The notes beneath the pieces were generated by a model that saw only the letters and a list, made by a program, of their open reading frames with translations, had not been told where the DNA came from and made no database searches. From Luteimonas aestuarii (lineage in GTDB: Bacteria > Pseudomonadota > Gammaproteobacteria > Xanthomonadales > Xanthomonadaceae), in NCBI RefSeq assembly GCF_004357985.1, contig NZ_SMTF01000002.1, positions 248,001 to 312,000 on the forward strand: a stretch of DNA of 64,000 nt, read 5' to 3'. The first letter of the stretch is position 1. Every line of letters begins with the position of its first letter. Both the position numbers and the translations under genes were made by a program. Below are positions 26,913-36,303 of this stretch, one piece after another.

Positions 26913-28706
26913 TTGACAACACAGCAGCTTCTGACGCCGCACCAGAGCCAGTACTTCGCCTGGCTGCTGACCCGACGCGCGGCGGGCGACTCTGTGGAGT
27001 CGCTGGCCTCAACCTTGGTCGATTCGCAAGTCGATCTGAATCCTCATCAAGTCGAGGCCGCGCTCTTCGCTTGCCGCAACCCGCTCTCACGCGGCGTGAT
27101 CCTCGCCGACGAGGTTGGTTTGGGCAAGACCATCGAAGCCGGTTTGGTCATCTCCCAACGCTGGGCCGAACGGCGACGGAAGATGCTCATCATTGTTCCG
27201 GCGAACCTGCGTAAGCAGTGGCACCAGGAGCTGCAGGACAAATTCGGCCTGCAAGGGCTGATCCTCGAAGCCAAAAACTACAACGCGATCCGCAAGCAGG
27301 AGCGGCAGAATCCGTTCCTGTTCGCGTCCGGCCCGATCATCTGTTCCTACCAGTTCGCAAAGGCCAAGGCCGACGACGTCAAGGGCATTGACTGGGACTT
27401 GGTCGTGCTCGACGAAGCGCATCGCCTGCGCAACGTCTACAAAACCAGCAACGTCATCGCCAAGACCCTCAAGGAGGCGCTGTCGCGCGTTCACTCCAAG
27501 GTGCTCCTGACCGCGACGCCGTTGCAGAACTCATTGCTCGAACTCTATGGGCTGGTCAGCTTCATCGATGACCGCGTGTTCGGAGACCTTGATAGCTTCC
27601 GCTCGCAGTTCACTGGCAGGGAGCAATCCTTCAGCAGCCTGCGTGACCGGCTGGCCCCCATCTGCAAGCGCACCCTGCGCAAACAGGTTCAGCCCTACGT
27701 TTCGTACACAGCACGCAGGGCCATCGTCGAGGAGTTCACGCCATCGGGCGAAGAGCAGGAACTTTCCAGGCTCGTCGCCGACTATCTGCGCCGCCCAAAC
27801 CTCAAGGCCCTGCCCGACGGGCAGCGCCAACTGATTTCACTCGTGCTGTGGAAGCTGCTTGCCTCCAGCACGCACGCAATTGCGGGTGCGTTGGAGACAA
27901 TGGCCAAGCGTCTCCAGGGCGTGCTGAATCAAGCTCCCGTGGTTCCCGATCTCGCCGAAGAACTGGACGAGGACTACGAGTCGCTCGACGAGACCGCCGA
28001 CGAATGGGAGGACCAAGAGCCGGGCACAGAGGCAACGAACCGCTCCGAGCGTGATGCCATCGCACAGGAGATCGAGGAACTTCGCCACTTCAAAACGCTG
28101 GCAACCAACATCCGTGACAACGCCAAGGGTAAGGCGCTGCTCACCGCGCTGGTTCGCGCCTTCGCCGAACTGGATCGGTTGGGCGCGGCCAGAAAGGCCA
28201 TCATCTTCACCGAGTGTTGCCGCTCGCTGAAAACTGACCAGATGGTCAGTTTTCGTTGCGCGCCAACAGTGACCGAGACCAGTCGCATCAAGCAGATGCT
28301 GTTCGGTGGCTTCGCGCGTTGTCTGTATCCGCTGCAGAAGTTCGATTCGGACACCGAGCGGCGCTTCGCCATCATCCTGGAGCGCGACGCGACGAAGTGG
28401 CTCAAGCCCGCGAAGGGGCAGTTCCAGATCTACTACAAGCTCGGCACCGAGCAGCCGGAATACATCCCCGACTTCGTGGCCGAGACAGACCCGACCATCT
28501 TCATGGTGGAGACCAAGGCGCGCGCCGACATCAACACTCAAGAGGTGCAGGCTAAGGCCGCTGCCGCTGCGCGGTGGTGCGTGAACGCCTCCGATCACGC
28601 TTCGAGCGTCGGCAGCAAGCCCTGGAAGTACCTGCTGGTGCCTCATGACGAAGTCAGCGAGTCGAAACGGCTCGCGGATTACCTGCGCTTTGAGGTCAAG
28701 ACGTAG
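26913..28706 (+). pseudogene. SNF2-type helicase fused in frame to the C-terminus of a type III restriction subunit (deletion chimera)
   Basis: Open frame of 597 residues with a TTG start and GGGGGGAT upstream. Residues 1 to about 435 are a SNF2-like helicase: EVGLGKTIEAGL near 66, DEAHRLRN near 168, LTATPLQNSLLEL, ending mid-protein at GAARKAIIFTE just where helicase domain 2 begins. From about residue 450 the sequence is a different family: SRIKQMLFGGFARCLYPLQK, FDSDTERRFAIILERD and EYIPDFVAETDPTIFMVETK, the PD-(D/E)xK-like C-terminal end of type III restriction Res proteins. The seam (28229-28254) is a perfect 12-bp-arm palindrome. Best explained by a deletion that removed the end of one gene and the start of another; catalysis by either is doubtful. 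Confidence 0.72.
28229..28254. repeat. Perfect palindrome at the chimera seam
   Basis: Arms GAAAACTGACCA (28229-28240) and TGGTCAGTTTTC (28243-28254) with a two-base spacer, inside the SNF2/Res reading frame. It reads like an operator of a TetR-family regulator or a hairpin-end scar, and sits exactly at the change from helicase to Res homology. It is AT-richer than the flanks. It may be what is left of a deleted intergenic region or may have caused the deletion. Confidence 0.8.
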
Positions 28707-28820
28707 TTGAGCTGCCCTTGATCGACTTCAGTGAGCAAAAGCGATTCCAGCGAGGCACCTAGGCGGCGGAAAATCGCCGCTTCACGGGCATGATGAATCG
28801 GCAGGGAAGAGGAACAAGAA

Positions 28821-31448
28821 ATGCAGAAACCCGCCGCACCGCAAAAGACCGTCCTGGAAACGATTCTGGACTGGTCAAAGGATCGTCCACTCTGGCAGCG
28901 TGACGCCCTGCGCCGCATCATCGCAAACGGCCGTCTGACGGACGCCGATATCGGCGAACTCGTGGACCTTTGCAAACAGGGCAAAGGTGCACCCGTAGGC
29001 GCGCTGAAAGCGGTACCGCTGGAGAAGGCCCACCTTCCGGCCAACCCCGGTCAGACCGCCGCGGTATCGCTTCTGTCGATTGCCGACGTGACCGGCGTGA
29101 ACAACCTTGCCGCCGGCCAGGCACTCGGCTTCGAGCCGAATGGAATCACGATCATCTACGGCGACAACGGTGCGGGCAAGTCCGGCTACGCACGCATCCT
29201 GAAGCGCGCATGTCGTGCAAGGCATGCCGGAAAGATCGAACCCAATGTGTATGCCGATCAGCCCCCGAAGCGCGTCGGCGCGAACATCGCGTACGGGGTC
29301 GGCGGTACGCCGCAGCCGGTCGAGCAGTGGCAGAACGGCACAAATCCGCATGCAACGCTGTCAGCGGTGAGCGTGTTCGATAGCGACTGCGCCTCAGTGC
29401 ATATCCGCGAGAAGAACGAAGTTGCATTCCGACCCTTTGGACTGGACGTACCGGATGAGCTTGCTGCAGCTTGCCAGTCGGTGAAGGATGCCCTCGCAGC
29501 TGAGCAGAAGCAGCTTGAGAAGGCCCGCAATCCGATCTTTGCGGCGCCAACCTGGAAGGCCACCACGGCCGTGGGGAAGGCGCTTGCGGCGCTGAACGCC
29601 AATACTGACGCAAAGAAGATTGAAGCCCTGGCGGTGCTCTCGGCAGACGAAAGCGCCCGTCTTGAGCGTCTGCGGGAAGACCTGTCGAAGAATCCGGCCA
29701 AGGCGGCAGCGGAGCAGACCGTTAAAGCCGACAACGTCATGCGGCTGATTACCGTGATGAACAGCGTTGCAGCCAGAACCACCGATGAGGAGCTGCTGGC
29801 AGCCGCTGCCCTCGCCAAGGACGCACGGTCGAAACGGGACGCTGCACGTCTTGCCGCGGAGAAGGCCTTCACGGGCGAACCCCTTGCCGGCGTCGGCGGC
29901 GAGACGTGGCGGGCGCTATGGGATTCCGCCCGACGCTACTCGACGGAGATCGCATACCCCGGAGAACCGTTCCCGCCGTCGGCCGAAGACGCGCATTGCA
30001 TGCTTTGCCAGCAGCCATTGGAAGCTGAAGCACGTGCACGGATGGCACGCTTCGAGGATTTCATCCAGAAGGACACGGAACAGCTGGCACGCGAGGCAGA
30101 GAAGGCGGCTCAGATCGCACGTCAGACCATAGCTACCGGGGCAATCGGCACGCGGGCGGTGAAGGCCAGTCTCGACGAGCTGGGCCTCCAGAATCAGGAG
30201 CTGCAGCAGCAGACGCGCCGCTTCATCGCCGCAGCCCGGCTGCGGCGCCACGTTCTGCTCAAAGCCTTGGGCGGAAACGGCGAGGTACAGCTTCCGCCCG
30301 TTCCGCTGTCGCCGCTGCCTGATCTCGGCCAGCTTCAGACCATGATCCGCAGCTACGCCGCCGAGCTGCGCAAGTCCGCTGACGCGGATGAACGCAAGAA
30401 GCTGGAAGCCGATTTCGCCGAGCTGAGCGACCGGGCGCTGCTCGCTGGCATGCTGCAGGTCGTCACTGACGAGATCCAGCGGCTGAAGAGCATCCGGTTT
30501 CTGACCGAGTGTGCGGGCGAAACGGCGACGAACACCATCACCAAGATGGGCAACGACATTGCCGACACCGTGATTACTCCCCGGCTGCGCGACAGATTTC
30601 AGGAGGAGATTGTCAGGCTTGCGGCCTCGAAGGTTCGCGTCGAAATCGTGCGCTCCGGCGGCAAGTACGGCTCACCGCAGTATCAGGTGCGCCTCTTCGC
30701 CAAGCCGGATGCCAAGGTCCACGAAATCCTGAGCGAAGGGGAAAAGACCTGCGTGGCGCTGGCCGCCTTCATGACCGAGCTTGCCACCGCGATGCACCGC
30801 TCTGCTCTGGTCTTCGATGACCCGGTGTCCTCGTTGGACCATCGCTGGCGTGGGCAGGTGGCCAAGCGTCTCGTGGAAGAAGCGGAGAACCGTCAGGTCA
30901 TTGTCTTCACGCATGATCTGGTGTTCGTGAACGATCTGAATGACCACGCGACGAAGACCGGGCGGGCAGTGCGGCTCACGACGCTCAGTCGTGGCGCCGC
31001 GGGAGCCGGTATGGTGGCCGACGGCCTGCCCTGGAAGGCCCAGAGCGTCGAAGATCGCATCGACAAGCTGGAGAAGGCGGCACGTGCGGTAAAGCTGCTG
31101 CATGACAACAACCAGGAAGACGAGTACGCGGTCGAGGTGGCAAAGCTCTACAACTCGCTGCGCGCCACATGGGAGCGCGGCCTGGAAGACATCGCTTTCG
31201 TCCGCGTTATTCAGCGCCACAGGGACTACATCAACGCCAAGGACCTGAAGAAGGTCAGTGCGCTCACCGAGGCTGACTGCGATGCTTTCGCCGCTGGATT
31301 CAAGAAGTGCTGCGACATTGTTGACGCACACGATCCATCCAGCGGTAGGAATGCCGCGCCGCCACCACCTACTGATCTCTTTCAGGACATCCAGGCTTTG
31401 AAGGACTGGGCCGCGTCTCTGCGAGACAGGCAGAAGAAGATTGCTTGA
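28821..31448 (+). CDS. ABC/SMC-type AAA ATPase with zinc-hook motif, RloC/PrrC-like, probable defence gene
   Basis: Large soluble protein of 875 residues. ATPase elements: Walker A GDNGAGKS at 114-121, ABC signature LSEGEKTCVALAAF near 640, Walker B and D-loop ALVFDDPVSSLDH near 660, switch His IVFTHDLVFV near 695. The centre is a coiled-coil-rich arm with a CMLC motif near 393 (AHCMLCQQPLEAEA), the shape of a Rad50/RloC zinc hook. The C-terminal region has no recognised nuclease. Such ATPases occur in anti-phage ATPase-effector systems and beside restriction loci. It follows the SNF2/Res chimera by 114 bp on the same strand, making it the only intact large gene of this cargo. Exact system unknown. 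Confidence 0.8.
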   Translation: MQKPAAPQKTVLETILDWSKDRPLWQRDALRRIIANGRLTDADIGELVDLCKQGKGAPVGALKAVPLEKAHLPANPGQTAAVSLLSIADVTGVNNLAAGQALGFEPNGITIIYGDNGAGKSGYARILKRACRARHAGKIEPNVYADQPPKRVGANIAYGVGGTPQPVEQWQNGTNPHATLSAVSVFDSDCASVHIREKNEVAFRPFGLDVPDELAAACQSVKDALAAEQKQLEKARNPIFAAPTWKATTAVGKALAALNANTDAKKIEALAVLSADESARLERLREDLSKNPAKAAAEQTVKADNVMRLITVMNSVAARTTDEELLAAAALAKDARSKRDAARLAAEKAFTGEPLAGVGGETWRALWDSARRYSTEIAYPGEPFPPSAEDAHCMLCQQPLEAEARARMARFEDFIQKDTEQLAREAEKAAQIARQTIATGAIGTRAVKASLDELGLQNQELQQQTRRFIAAARLRRHVLLKALGGNGEVQLPPVPLSPLPDLGQLQTMIRSYAAELRKSADADERKKLEADFAELSDRALLAGMLQVVTDEIQRLKSIRFLTECAGETATNTITKMGNDIADTVITPRLRDRFQEEIVRLAASKVRVEIVRSGGKYGSPQYQVRLFAKPDAKVHEILSEGEKTCVALAAFMTELATAMHRSALVFDDPVSSLDHRWRGQVAKRLVEEAENRQVIVFTHDLVFVNDLNDHATKTGRAVRLTTLSRGAAGAGMVADGLPWKAQSVEDRIDKLEKAARAVKLLHDNNQEDEYAVEVAKLYNSLRATWERGLEDIAFVRVIQRHRDYINAKDLKKVSALTEADCDAFAAGFKKCCDIVDAHDPSSGRNAAPPPPTDLFQDIQALKDWAASLRDRQKKIA

Positions 31449-31539
31449 AACGTATTCGTTCACGCCGATGCTGACGTGCTTGACGAAACAGAGAACCGAA
31501 ACTACGGCATCGTTCATCTGACCTGGCGCAGGGCTGCAG

Positions 31540-32289
31540 CTACAGATACTTCTTGAACGTCGCCGCCGCAATGCACACCGCCACGCCGAGCAATGCGGCG
31601 CTGGGCAGCAGGATCAGCAGCGGGTTCACGCTGACCGGCAGTGCCAGGTAAGTCACCCACGGCAGCACGGCCAGCGGGATCAGGCTGGCCCTGGCGCGGT
31701 GATAGATGAACCCCGATTCGCGTCCCGCGCCGAAGCGGCGGATGTCCCGGCGTACCAAGCCGTCCACCAGCCCGACGAAGGCGACCATCAGGAACAGCGG
31801 CAGGGTCAGGCACAGCACCAGCAGCCGCACGAGGAAGACCAGCGTCGTGTAGGCCGCCGCGATCAGGTAGCTCTCCACGTTCACGTAGACCAAGCCGATG
31901 TAGTAGCGAAAATCCTTGGTCGGGCGGTGGCTGCCGGCGCTGGCCTGCGCCGAGGCATCGCGTATCCAGTCCAGCAGACCGCTTTTCACGAACAGCCAGT
32001 CGTAGCCTTGCTCGACCAGCCGGTGTGCGGTGCGCCCCGGCTCCTGCACCAGCGCGCTGCGCGTGAAGTGCGTGGAGAGCTGACCCAGCTCGTAGTGCAG
32101 CATGCCCTGGGCGTGGCGCCAGCCCTGCTCGGGCCAGAAGAAGTGCATGCCGACGCATTCGATCAGGATGCACAGCAGCAGCGCGCCGCACAGCACGCCG
32201 AAGAAGCGGAACGGCAGCGTGACCAGGCCGGCGATCAGGCCTTGCTGTCGCTGCTGCTGGCGCTGGGCCGCGACGGCCGGATCGCTCAT
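31540..32289 (-). CDS. ICE membrane protein, PFL_4697 (TIGR03747) family
   Basis: Inner-membrane protein of 249 residues with four to five hydrophobic helices (FFGVLCGALLLCILIECVGM, LLILLPSAALLGVAVCIAA). Order after TraD and the pattern WPEQGWRHAQGML mark the TIGR03747 family of PFGI-1-type elements. Its start overlaps the TraD stop by four bases. It is the last backbone gene before the defence cargo, which separates it from its normal neighbour, the RAQPRD gene. Confidence 0.88.
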   Translation of the reverse strand: MSDPAVAAQRQQQRQQGLIAGLVTLPFRFFGVLCGALLLCILIECVGMHFFWPEQGWRHAQGMLHYELGQLSTHFTRSALVQEPGRTAHRLVEQGYDWLFVKSGLLDWIRDASAQASAGSHRPTKDFRYYIGLVYVNVESYLIAAAYTTLVFLVRLLVLCLTLPLFLMVAFVGLVDGLVRRDIRRFGAGRESGFIYHRARASLIPLAVLPWVTYLALPVSVNPLLILLPSAALLGVAVCIAAATFKKYL

Positions 32290-34457
32290 GCTTCGGCCTC
32301 TTCACCGACGGCCGCCATCTGCTTGAAGTCGTCCAGCAGGTCGGCGGGCAACCCGCTGTCCTGCAGGCCGGGCAGGCCGGGCAGGCCCTGATTGTCCCAC
32401 CAGTCGCCGGCCTCGACGTAGTGCTGGCGCATGTAGCCGGCCAGCTCCTGCAGATCCTTCGGCATGGCCTCGTCGGGGTCGGGCGCCGGCAGCGGCATGC
32501 GGACTTTCCATAGGTTGCCGCCCTCGATCAGCGCGAAGCACTGCCCCTTGGGCAGCGCAACCACATGCGCCGGCTCGATCAGCGGCACGCTGTTGCTGCT
32601 GATGCGGTCCTGGGTGTTGGACGTGAAAGCGGTATTGCCGCGCGGGTCGGAACTGTCGGTGGCGCCGCTCATCAACGCCGTGGCATACACCTCGACCTTG
32701 GGCAGTTGTCGCGTCAACAGCTCGGCGGTGGCGGTCTCGCGCACGCGCAGCATGAACAGATTGTTGAAGTTGCCGACCACCTGGCCGGCCTTGGCCCTGT
32801 TGCCGATGCGGGCCTCGATGTCGCTCAAGGTCTGCGTGTAGGCCGTCACCTGCACGCCGGCACCGCCGCCCTTGTTGACCATCGGAATGAACTCGTCGCC
32901 CATGAGTTCATTGAATTCGTCGGCGTGGACGTTGATCGGAATCTTGGCGCTCATCGCTGCGCCGGGTAGCCCGTCGTCGATGCCGAATTTGTAGATGTGG
33001 CCGGCGACCGAGACCAGATCGCTGAACATCGAGTTGCCCACCGCCGCCGCGACTTCGGCGTCGGACAGCGCATCCAGCCCCACGTAGACCACCGCACGTT
33101 TGCGGATGACCTGCATCCAGTCGAAGATCGGCCGCGGGTCGGACAGGTCGGAATAGTTCGGTGCGAGCAGTTGCGCGATCTTGCCGGTGGTGAGCTTCTC
33201 CAGCAGCGGCAGCAGCGAAGCGACGATCTTGTCGAAGTACGTCCGGTCGTAGCGCACCGCGCTGCGCAGGCCATCGAGCACCGGGTCATAGATGCGCACT
33301 TGGGACAGGTACTGTTCGAGGGCCACCACGCGCTTCTCGCGCCCGATCATGTTGCGCGGGATGTTCTTGTCGTTCAGCTTCGCTTCGAGCTGGACGATGA
33401 CCTCCCAGGCCTTCGGCTCGTTTTTGGCGAAGTAGTGCTGGGCATACTCGATGAACAGCGCGTCGATGTTGATGACGTGGCGCTGGATCAGCAGGTAGTC
33501 CGGCCGCTGCCCCAGCTCGACCAGGGCGCGGGCGATGATGTTGACGAAGCGCCAGGCGAATTCGCGGAACGCGGCGCTGTTGCCTTCGCCCGAGAGCTGT
33601 CCGGCGATGCGCGTGGCCACCTCGGAGATCCGCCCGAACCGGCCCACCGCGTTGTAGCGCGCGCTGATGTCCGGCCAGCCCAGGTGGAAGACGTAGAACT
33701 CGCCTTCGCGCCCCGCGCGCTTGGCCTCCACGTACATGCGTTTCAAGAGGTCGGCATCGCCCTTGGGGTCGAAAACGATCACCACCTCGTACTCGCCGGC
33801 CGCATTGCGGCGGCGGATGTCCTGAGTGATGAACAGCTCGGCCAGCCGCGTCTTGCCCACGCGCGTGGTGCCGAGCACCAGCGTGTGCCCCACGCGCTCG
33901 CCCAGCGGTAGCGTCACGTCGGTCTCGTGGGGTTCGATGCCGTGCAGCCGTGGCTGTCCGCCCACCGGCGGCAGAGGCCGGGCCGGGTTGAAGGGGCTGT
34001 CCCAGGCCAGGACCCGCGCGAGCTTCGATAGTGGAAACGGCGCGAACTCCAGCCACTCCTCCATCCGCCGCGCCGCGCGATAGATCGCGGTCGGCTCCAC
34101 GAAGCGGCGGAACTCCGGCCGGTAGGTCTGCATCAGCCGGTGCGTGTGCCGCTGCTCCCACTTGAAACCCCGGCCGATGAACAGCCGTTGCTGGCTCACC
34201 GGCACGTTACGGCTGATCATCACGTAGCGCGGCAGGCGGCGGATGTTGCGCCGGTAGCGCAGAATCGCCCAGGCGTCATGCAGGCGGATGGCGCCGAAGG
34301 TCAGGAAGGCCAGCGCCGTTCCCAGGCCCAGCAGCGGATTCAGCGCGAGCGACCACGGTGCCACCAGGCACAGAAGCGCGGCGCCGGCGCAGACCGCCAC
34401 GGTGTAAAGCTCCACCGCGGGACGGAGCAGAACTTCCACCGCATGCGGCTGCGCCAT
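32286..34457 (-). CDS. traD: Type IV coupling protein TraD (SXT/TOL subfamily)
   Basis: VirD4/TraD-type ATPase that brings relaxosome DNA to the secretion channel; 723 residues. N-terminal membrane helices are at about 20-60. The Walker A is LVLGTTRVGKTRLAELF near residue 200, where the canonical second Gly is replaced (GTTRVGKT), as is usual for this subfamily. Walker B INVHADEFNELMGDEFIP lies near 510. Length and context match TIGR03743. It starts just after the PFL_4695 gene, but the relaxase it serves is not in the window. Confidence 0.93.
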   Translation of the reverse strand: MAQPHAVEVLLRPAVELYTVAVCAGAALLCLVAPWSLALNPLLGLGTALAFLTFGAIRLHDAWAILRYRRNIRRLPRYVMISRNVPVSQQRLFIGRGFKWEQRHTHRLMQTYRPEFRRFVEPTAIYRAARRMEEWLEFAPFPLSKLARVLAWDSPFNPARPLPPVGGQPRLHGIEPHETDVTLPLGERVGHTLVLGTTRVGKTRLAELFITQDIRRRNAAGEYEVVIVFDPKGDADLLKRMYVEAKRAGREGEFYVFHLGWPDISARYNAVGRFGRISEVATRIAGQLSGEGNSAAFREFAWRFVNIIARALVELGQRPDYLLIQRHVINIDALFIEYAQHYFAKNEPKAWEVIVQLEAKLNDKNIPRNMIGREKRVVALEQYLSQVRIYDPVLDGLRSAVRYDRTYFDKIVASLLPLLEKLTTGKIAQLLAPNYSDLSDPRPIFDWMQVIRKRAVVYVGLDALSDAEVAAAVGNSMFSDLVSVAGHIYKFGIDDGLPGAAMSAKIPINVHADEFNELMGDEFIPMVNKGGGAGVQVTAYTQTLSDIEARIGNRAKAGQVVGNFNNLFMLRVRETATAELLTRQLPKVEVYATALMSGATDSSDPRGNTAFTSNTQDRISSNSVPLIEPAHVVALPKGQCFALIEGGNLWKVRMPLPAPDPDEAMPKDLQELAGYMRQHYVEAGDWWDNQGLPGLPGLQDSGLPADLLDDFKQMAAVGEEAEA

Positions 34458-34461
34458 CGTC

Positions 34462-34995
34462 TCACTGCTCGATGCCGGTGGCGGTGATGAGCACCGGGTA
34501 GTGGCGCAGGCCCAGGCGCTGGGCCAGGTCGTCGCCCGAGGCCGGCGCGAGAGTCAGGCCGGGCACCAGGCGGCGCAGCTCGACCAGCGCCGCCGTCGAC
34601 TCCACGTTGACCACCAGGCCCACGGCGCCCAGCTCTCGCAGCGTGGCGTGGCGCTGCCGCAGCCAGGCGCGCGAGCGTGCGTCGTCGCCGACCAGGAACA
34701 GCGGCGTCAGGCCCGGCGCGCGGATCACGCGGCGCGGCACGTCACCCGGTGACAGGTTCGCCGAGCGCACTGGCAGCATCGCGGCTTCGGCCTCGGCCGA
34801 GTTGCCCACGCGCGGGCGTGGCAGCGGAGTTGGCCGCGCGGTGTCGTCCGGCTGCGGATTCAAGGGCTGGTAGTACGGCAGTGCGGACGCGCCGCCGCGG
34901 TCCTCGACCACGATCAGTGGCACGGAGGCGGTCTGGGCGAAGACGGTGGTCGTGGACAGCAGCCCGATGGCGGCGATGAGGACGATGTGGTTCAT
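34462..34995 (-). CDS. ICE protein, PFL_4695 (TIGR03765) family
   Basis: Exported protein of 177 residues with a signal peptide (HIVLIAAIGLLSTTTVFA). Recognised by VEDRGGASALPYYQPLNPQ and the C-terminal APGLTPLFLVGDDARSRAWL pattern of the PFL_4695 family. Function unknown; the gene sits between the transglycosylase and TraD, overlapping the former by four bases. Confidence 0.87.
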   Translation of the reverse strand: MNHIVLIAAIGLLSTTTVFAQTASVPLIVVEDRGGASALPYYQPLNPQPDDTARPTPLPRPRVGNSAEAEAAMLPVRSANLSPGDVPRRVIRAPGLTPLFLVGDDARSRAWLRQRHATLRELGAVGLVVNVESTAALVELRRLVPGLTLAPASGDDLAQRLGLRHYPVLITATGIEQ

Positions 34996-35591
34996 GGCGT
35001 GGTGGCCTGGAGGGTTGTAACGGGAGCGCCAGGGCCGAGCACGCGGGTCAGGTGCCGGTGCACGCTGCGCCGGTAGCGCGCTGCGGGGGCGCCCCCGGCC
35101 GGGCGGTGGTAGCGGCCGATGGCGAGCAGCCAGTCCTCGCCCGGCGTGTGCTGCTCGCGCAGGATCTCGGCGGCGATGGCGAGGTTGCGGTACGGGTCCA
35201 GCAGCTCGCAGGGCTGCGCATAGCGCTGCGCGTGGTAGCCGAGATTGACCTGGCCGAGCCCAGCGTCGATGCGGGTGGCGGACGTGCGCTTGAGTGCCTG
35301 GCGCAGTCCCGCGCAGGCCTCGGCGCGGGTGGCATAGCGGTACGGCTTACCGGCGACGTTGAGCGTCCACGGCCAGGGCATCAGGCGCCCGCGCAGCCGG
35401 GTGCCGCTCTCCTGCAGGGCCACGGCGTACAGCACCGCCGCCGGCACGTCCGCACGCTGGGCCGCCAGTTGATAGGCCGGCGGCGGGACTTCGCGCGGCG
35501 GCGTGGCAAAGGCCGAGGCGCCGGTGGCGAGCAGCGCGGCGCAGGCGCCCCACAGGGCGCGGCGGCGTTGGGTGGCTACTGGCGCTGCCAT
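34992..35591 (-). CDS. Lytic transglycosylase of the ICE mating apparatus
   Basis: Secreted SLT-type lytic transglycosylase, 199 residues; cuts peptidoglycan to let the pilus machine span the wall. The fold shows AAVLYAVALQESGTRLRGR with the catalytic Glu of ALQESG near residue 63, and the GLGQVNLGYHAQRY block. A signal-like hydrophobic start (RRALWGACAALLATGASAFA) is present. It overlaps the PFL_4693 gene by 16 bp. Usual member of this gene order. Confidence 0.88.
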   Translation of the reverse strand: MAAPVATQRRRALWGACAALLATGASAFATPPREVPPPAYQLAAQRADVPAAVLYAVALQESGTRLRGRLMPWPWTLNVAGKPYRYATRAEACAGLRQALKRTSATRIDAGLGQVNLGYHAQRYAQPCELLDPYRNLAIAAEILREQHTPGEDWLLAIGRYHRPAGGAPAARYRRSVHRHLTRVLGPGAPVTTLQATTP

Positions 35592-36292
35592 TGCCCGTTC
35601 ACCTCGCGCACCACGGCCGGCAGTTCACCGGGCAGGCCGAGCGACAGCCAGCGCCCGGCGTCGTGGTTGAGCGTGACGGTGCGGGCGCGCACCCGGGCCG
35701 GGTCGATGCCTGCCTGGGTGGCCCACTGGCGGATGCGCGCGTCGTCCTGGCGGCTGCCGACCATGTAGAGATCGAAGGCGGTGCCCGCGGCCTGCAACTG
35801 CTGCACGCGCTGCGCGCAGGAAGCGCAGTCGGCCTTGATGAAGACGGCGAGCCGGCCGGAACCGGTGTTGCCGGCGGCCGGCGTCTTTGCGCCGGGCAGG
35901 TTCACGCGCGGCTGGCCGGGCGCGAGGCGCTGCCAGGCCGCGTCATAGGCGCGCTGGTAGGCGAGCAGCTTCTCGACGCGCCGGGCCTCCATCCGCACCT
36001 GCAGCTCCGCGTAGCGCCTGCGTTCCCCATCGCTGCGGGCCTCGATGCCCAGGGCCGTGAGCGGGTCGAGCTGGGGGGAATGCACGCCGAGCGGCCCCTG
36101 CATCAATTGTCGGAAGCGTGCCCACTCCTCGGGTTGCAGGCCCCAGTCCCGCGCTTGACGCTCGTCGAGCGCCGCATCGGTGTTGGGCTGTACCTGGCTG
36201 GGCACCACGCGCGCATTCGTCACCGGAGATTGCGCGGAGGCCCCCAGGGAGACGGACAGAAGAACGGCAGCAAGCATCGGCCGCAGGGTCAT
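35576..36292 (-). CDS. ICE protein, PFL_4693 (TIGR03759) family, thioredoxin-like
   Basis: Exported protein of 238 residues with a signal peptide ending in GASA. The middle carries QARDWGLQPEEWARFRQLMQ, a signature of TIGR03759. The C-terminal half looks thioredoxin-like with a redox CASC motif (VFIKADCASCAQRVQQL). Probably acts in the periplasm on disulfides of mating-pair proteins. The start is preceded by GGGCGGGCC with no strong ribosome-binding site. Confidence 0.86.
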   Translation of the reverse strand: MTLRPMLAAVLLSVSLGASAQSPVTNARVVPSQVQPNTDAALDERQARDWGLQPEEWARFRQLMQGPLGVHSPQLDPLTALGIEARSDGERRRYAELQVRMEARRVEKLLAYQRAYDAAWQRLAPGQPRVNLPGAKTPAAGNTGSGRLAVFIKADCASCAQRVQQLQAAGTAFDLYMVGSRQDDARIRQWATQAGIDPARVRARTVTLNHDAGRWLSLGLPGELPAVVREVNGQWQRQ

Positions 36293-36303
36293 GGCCCGCC
36301 CTC

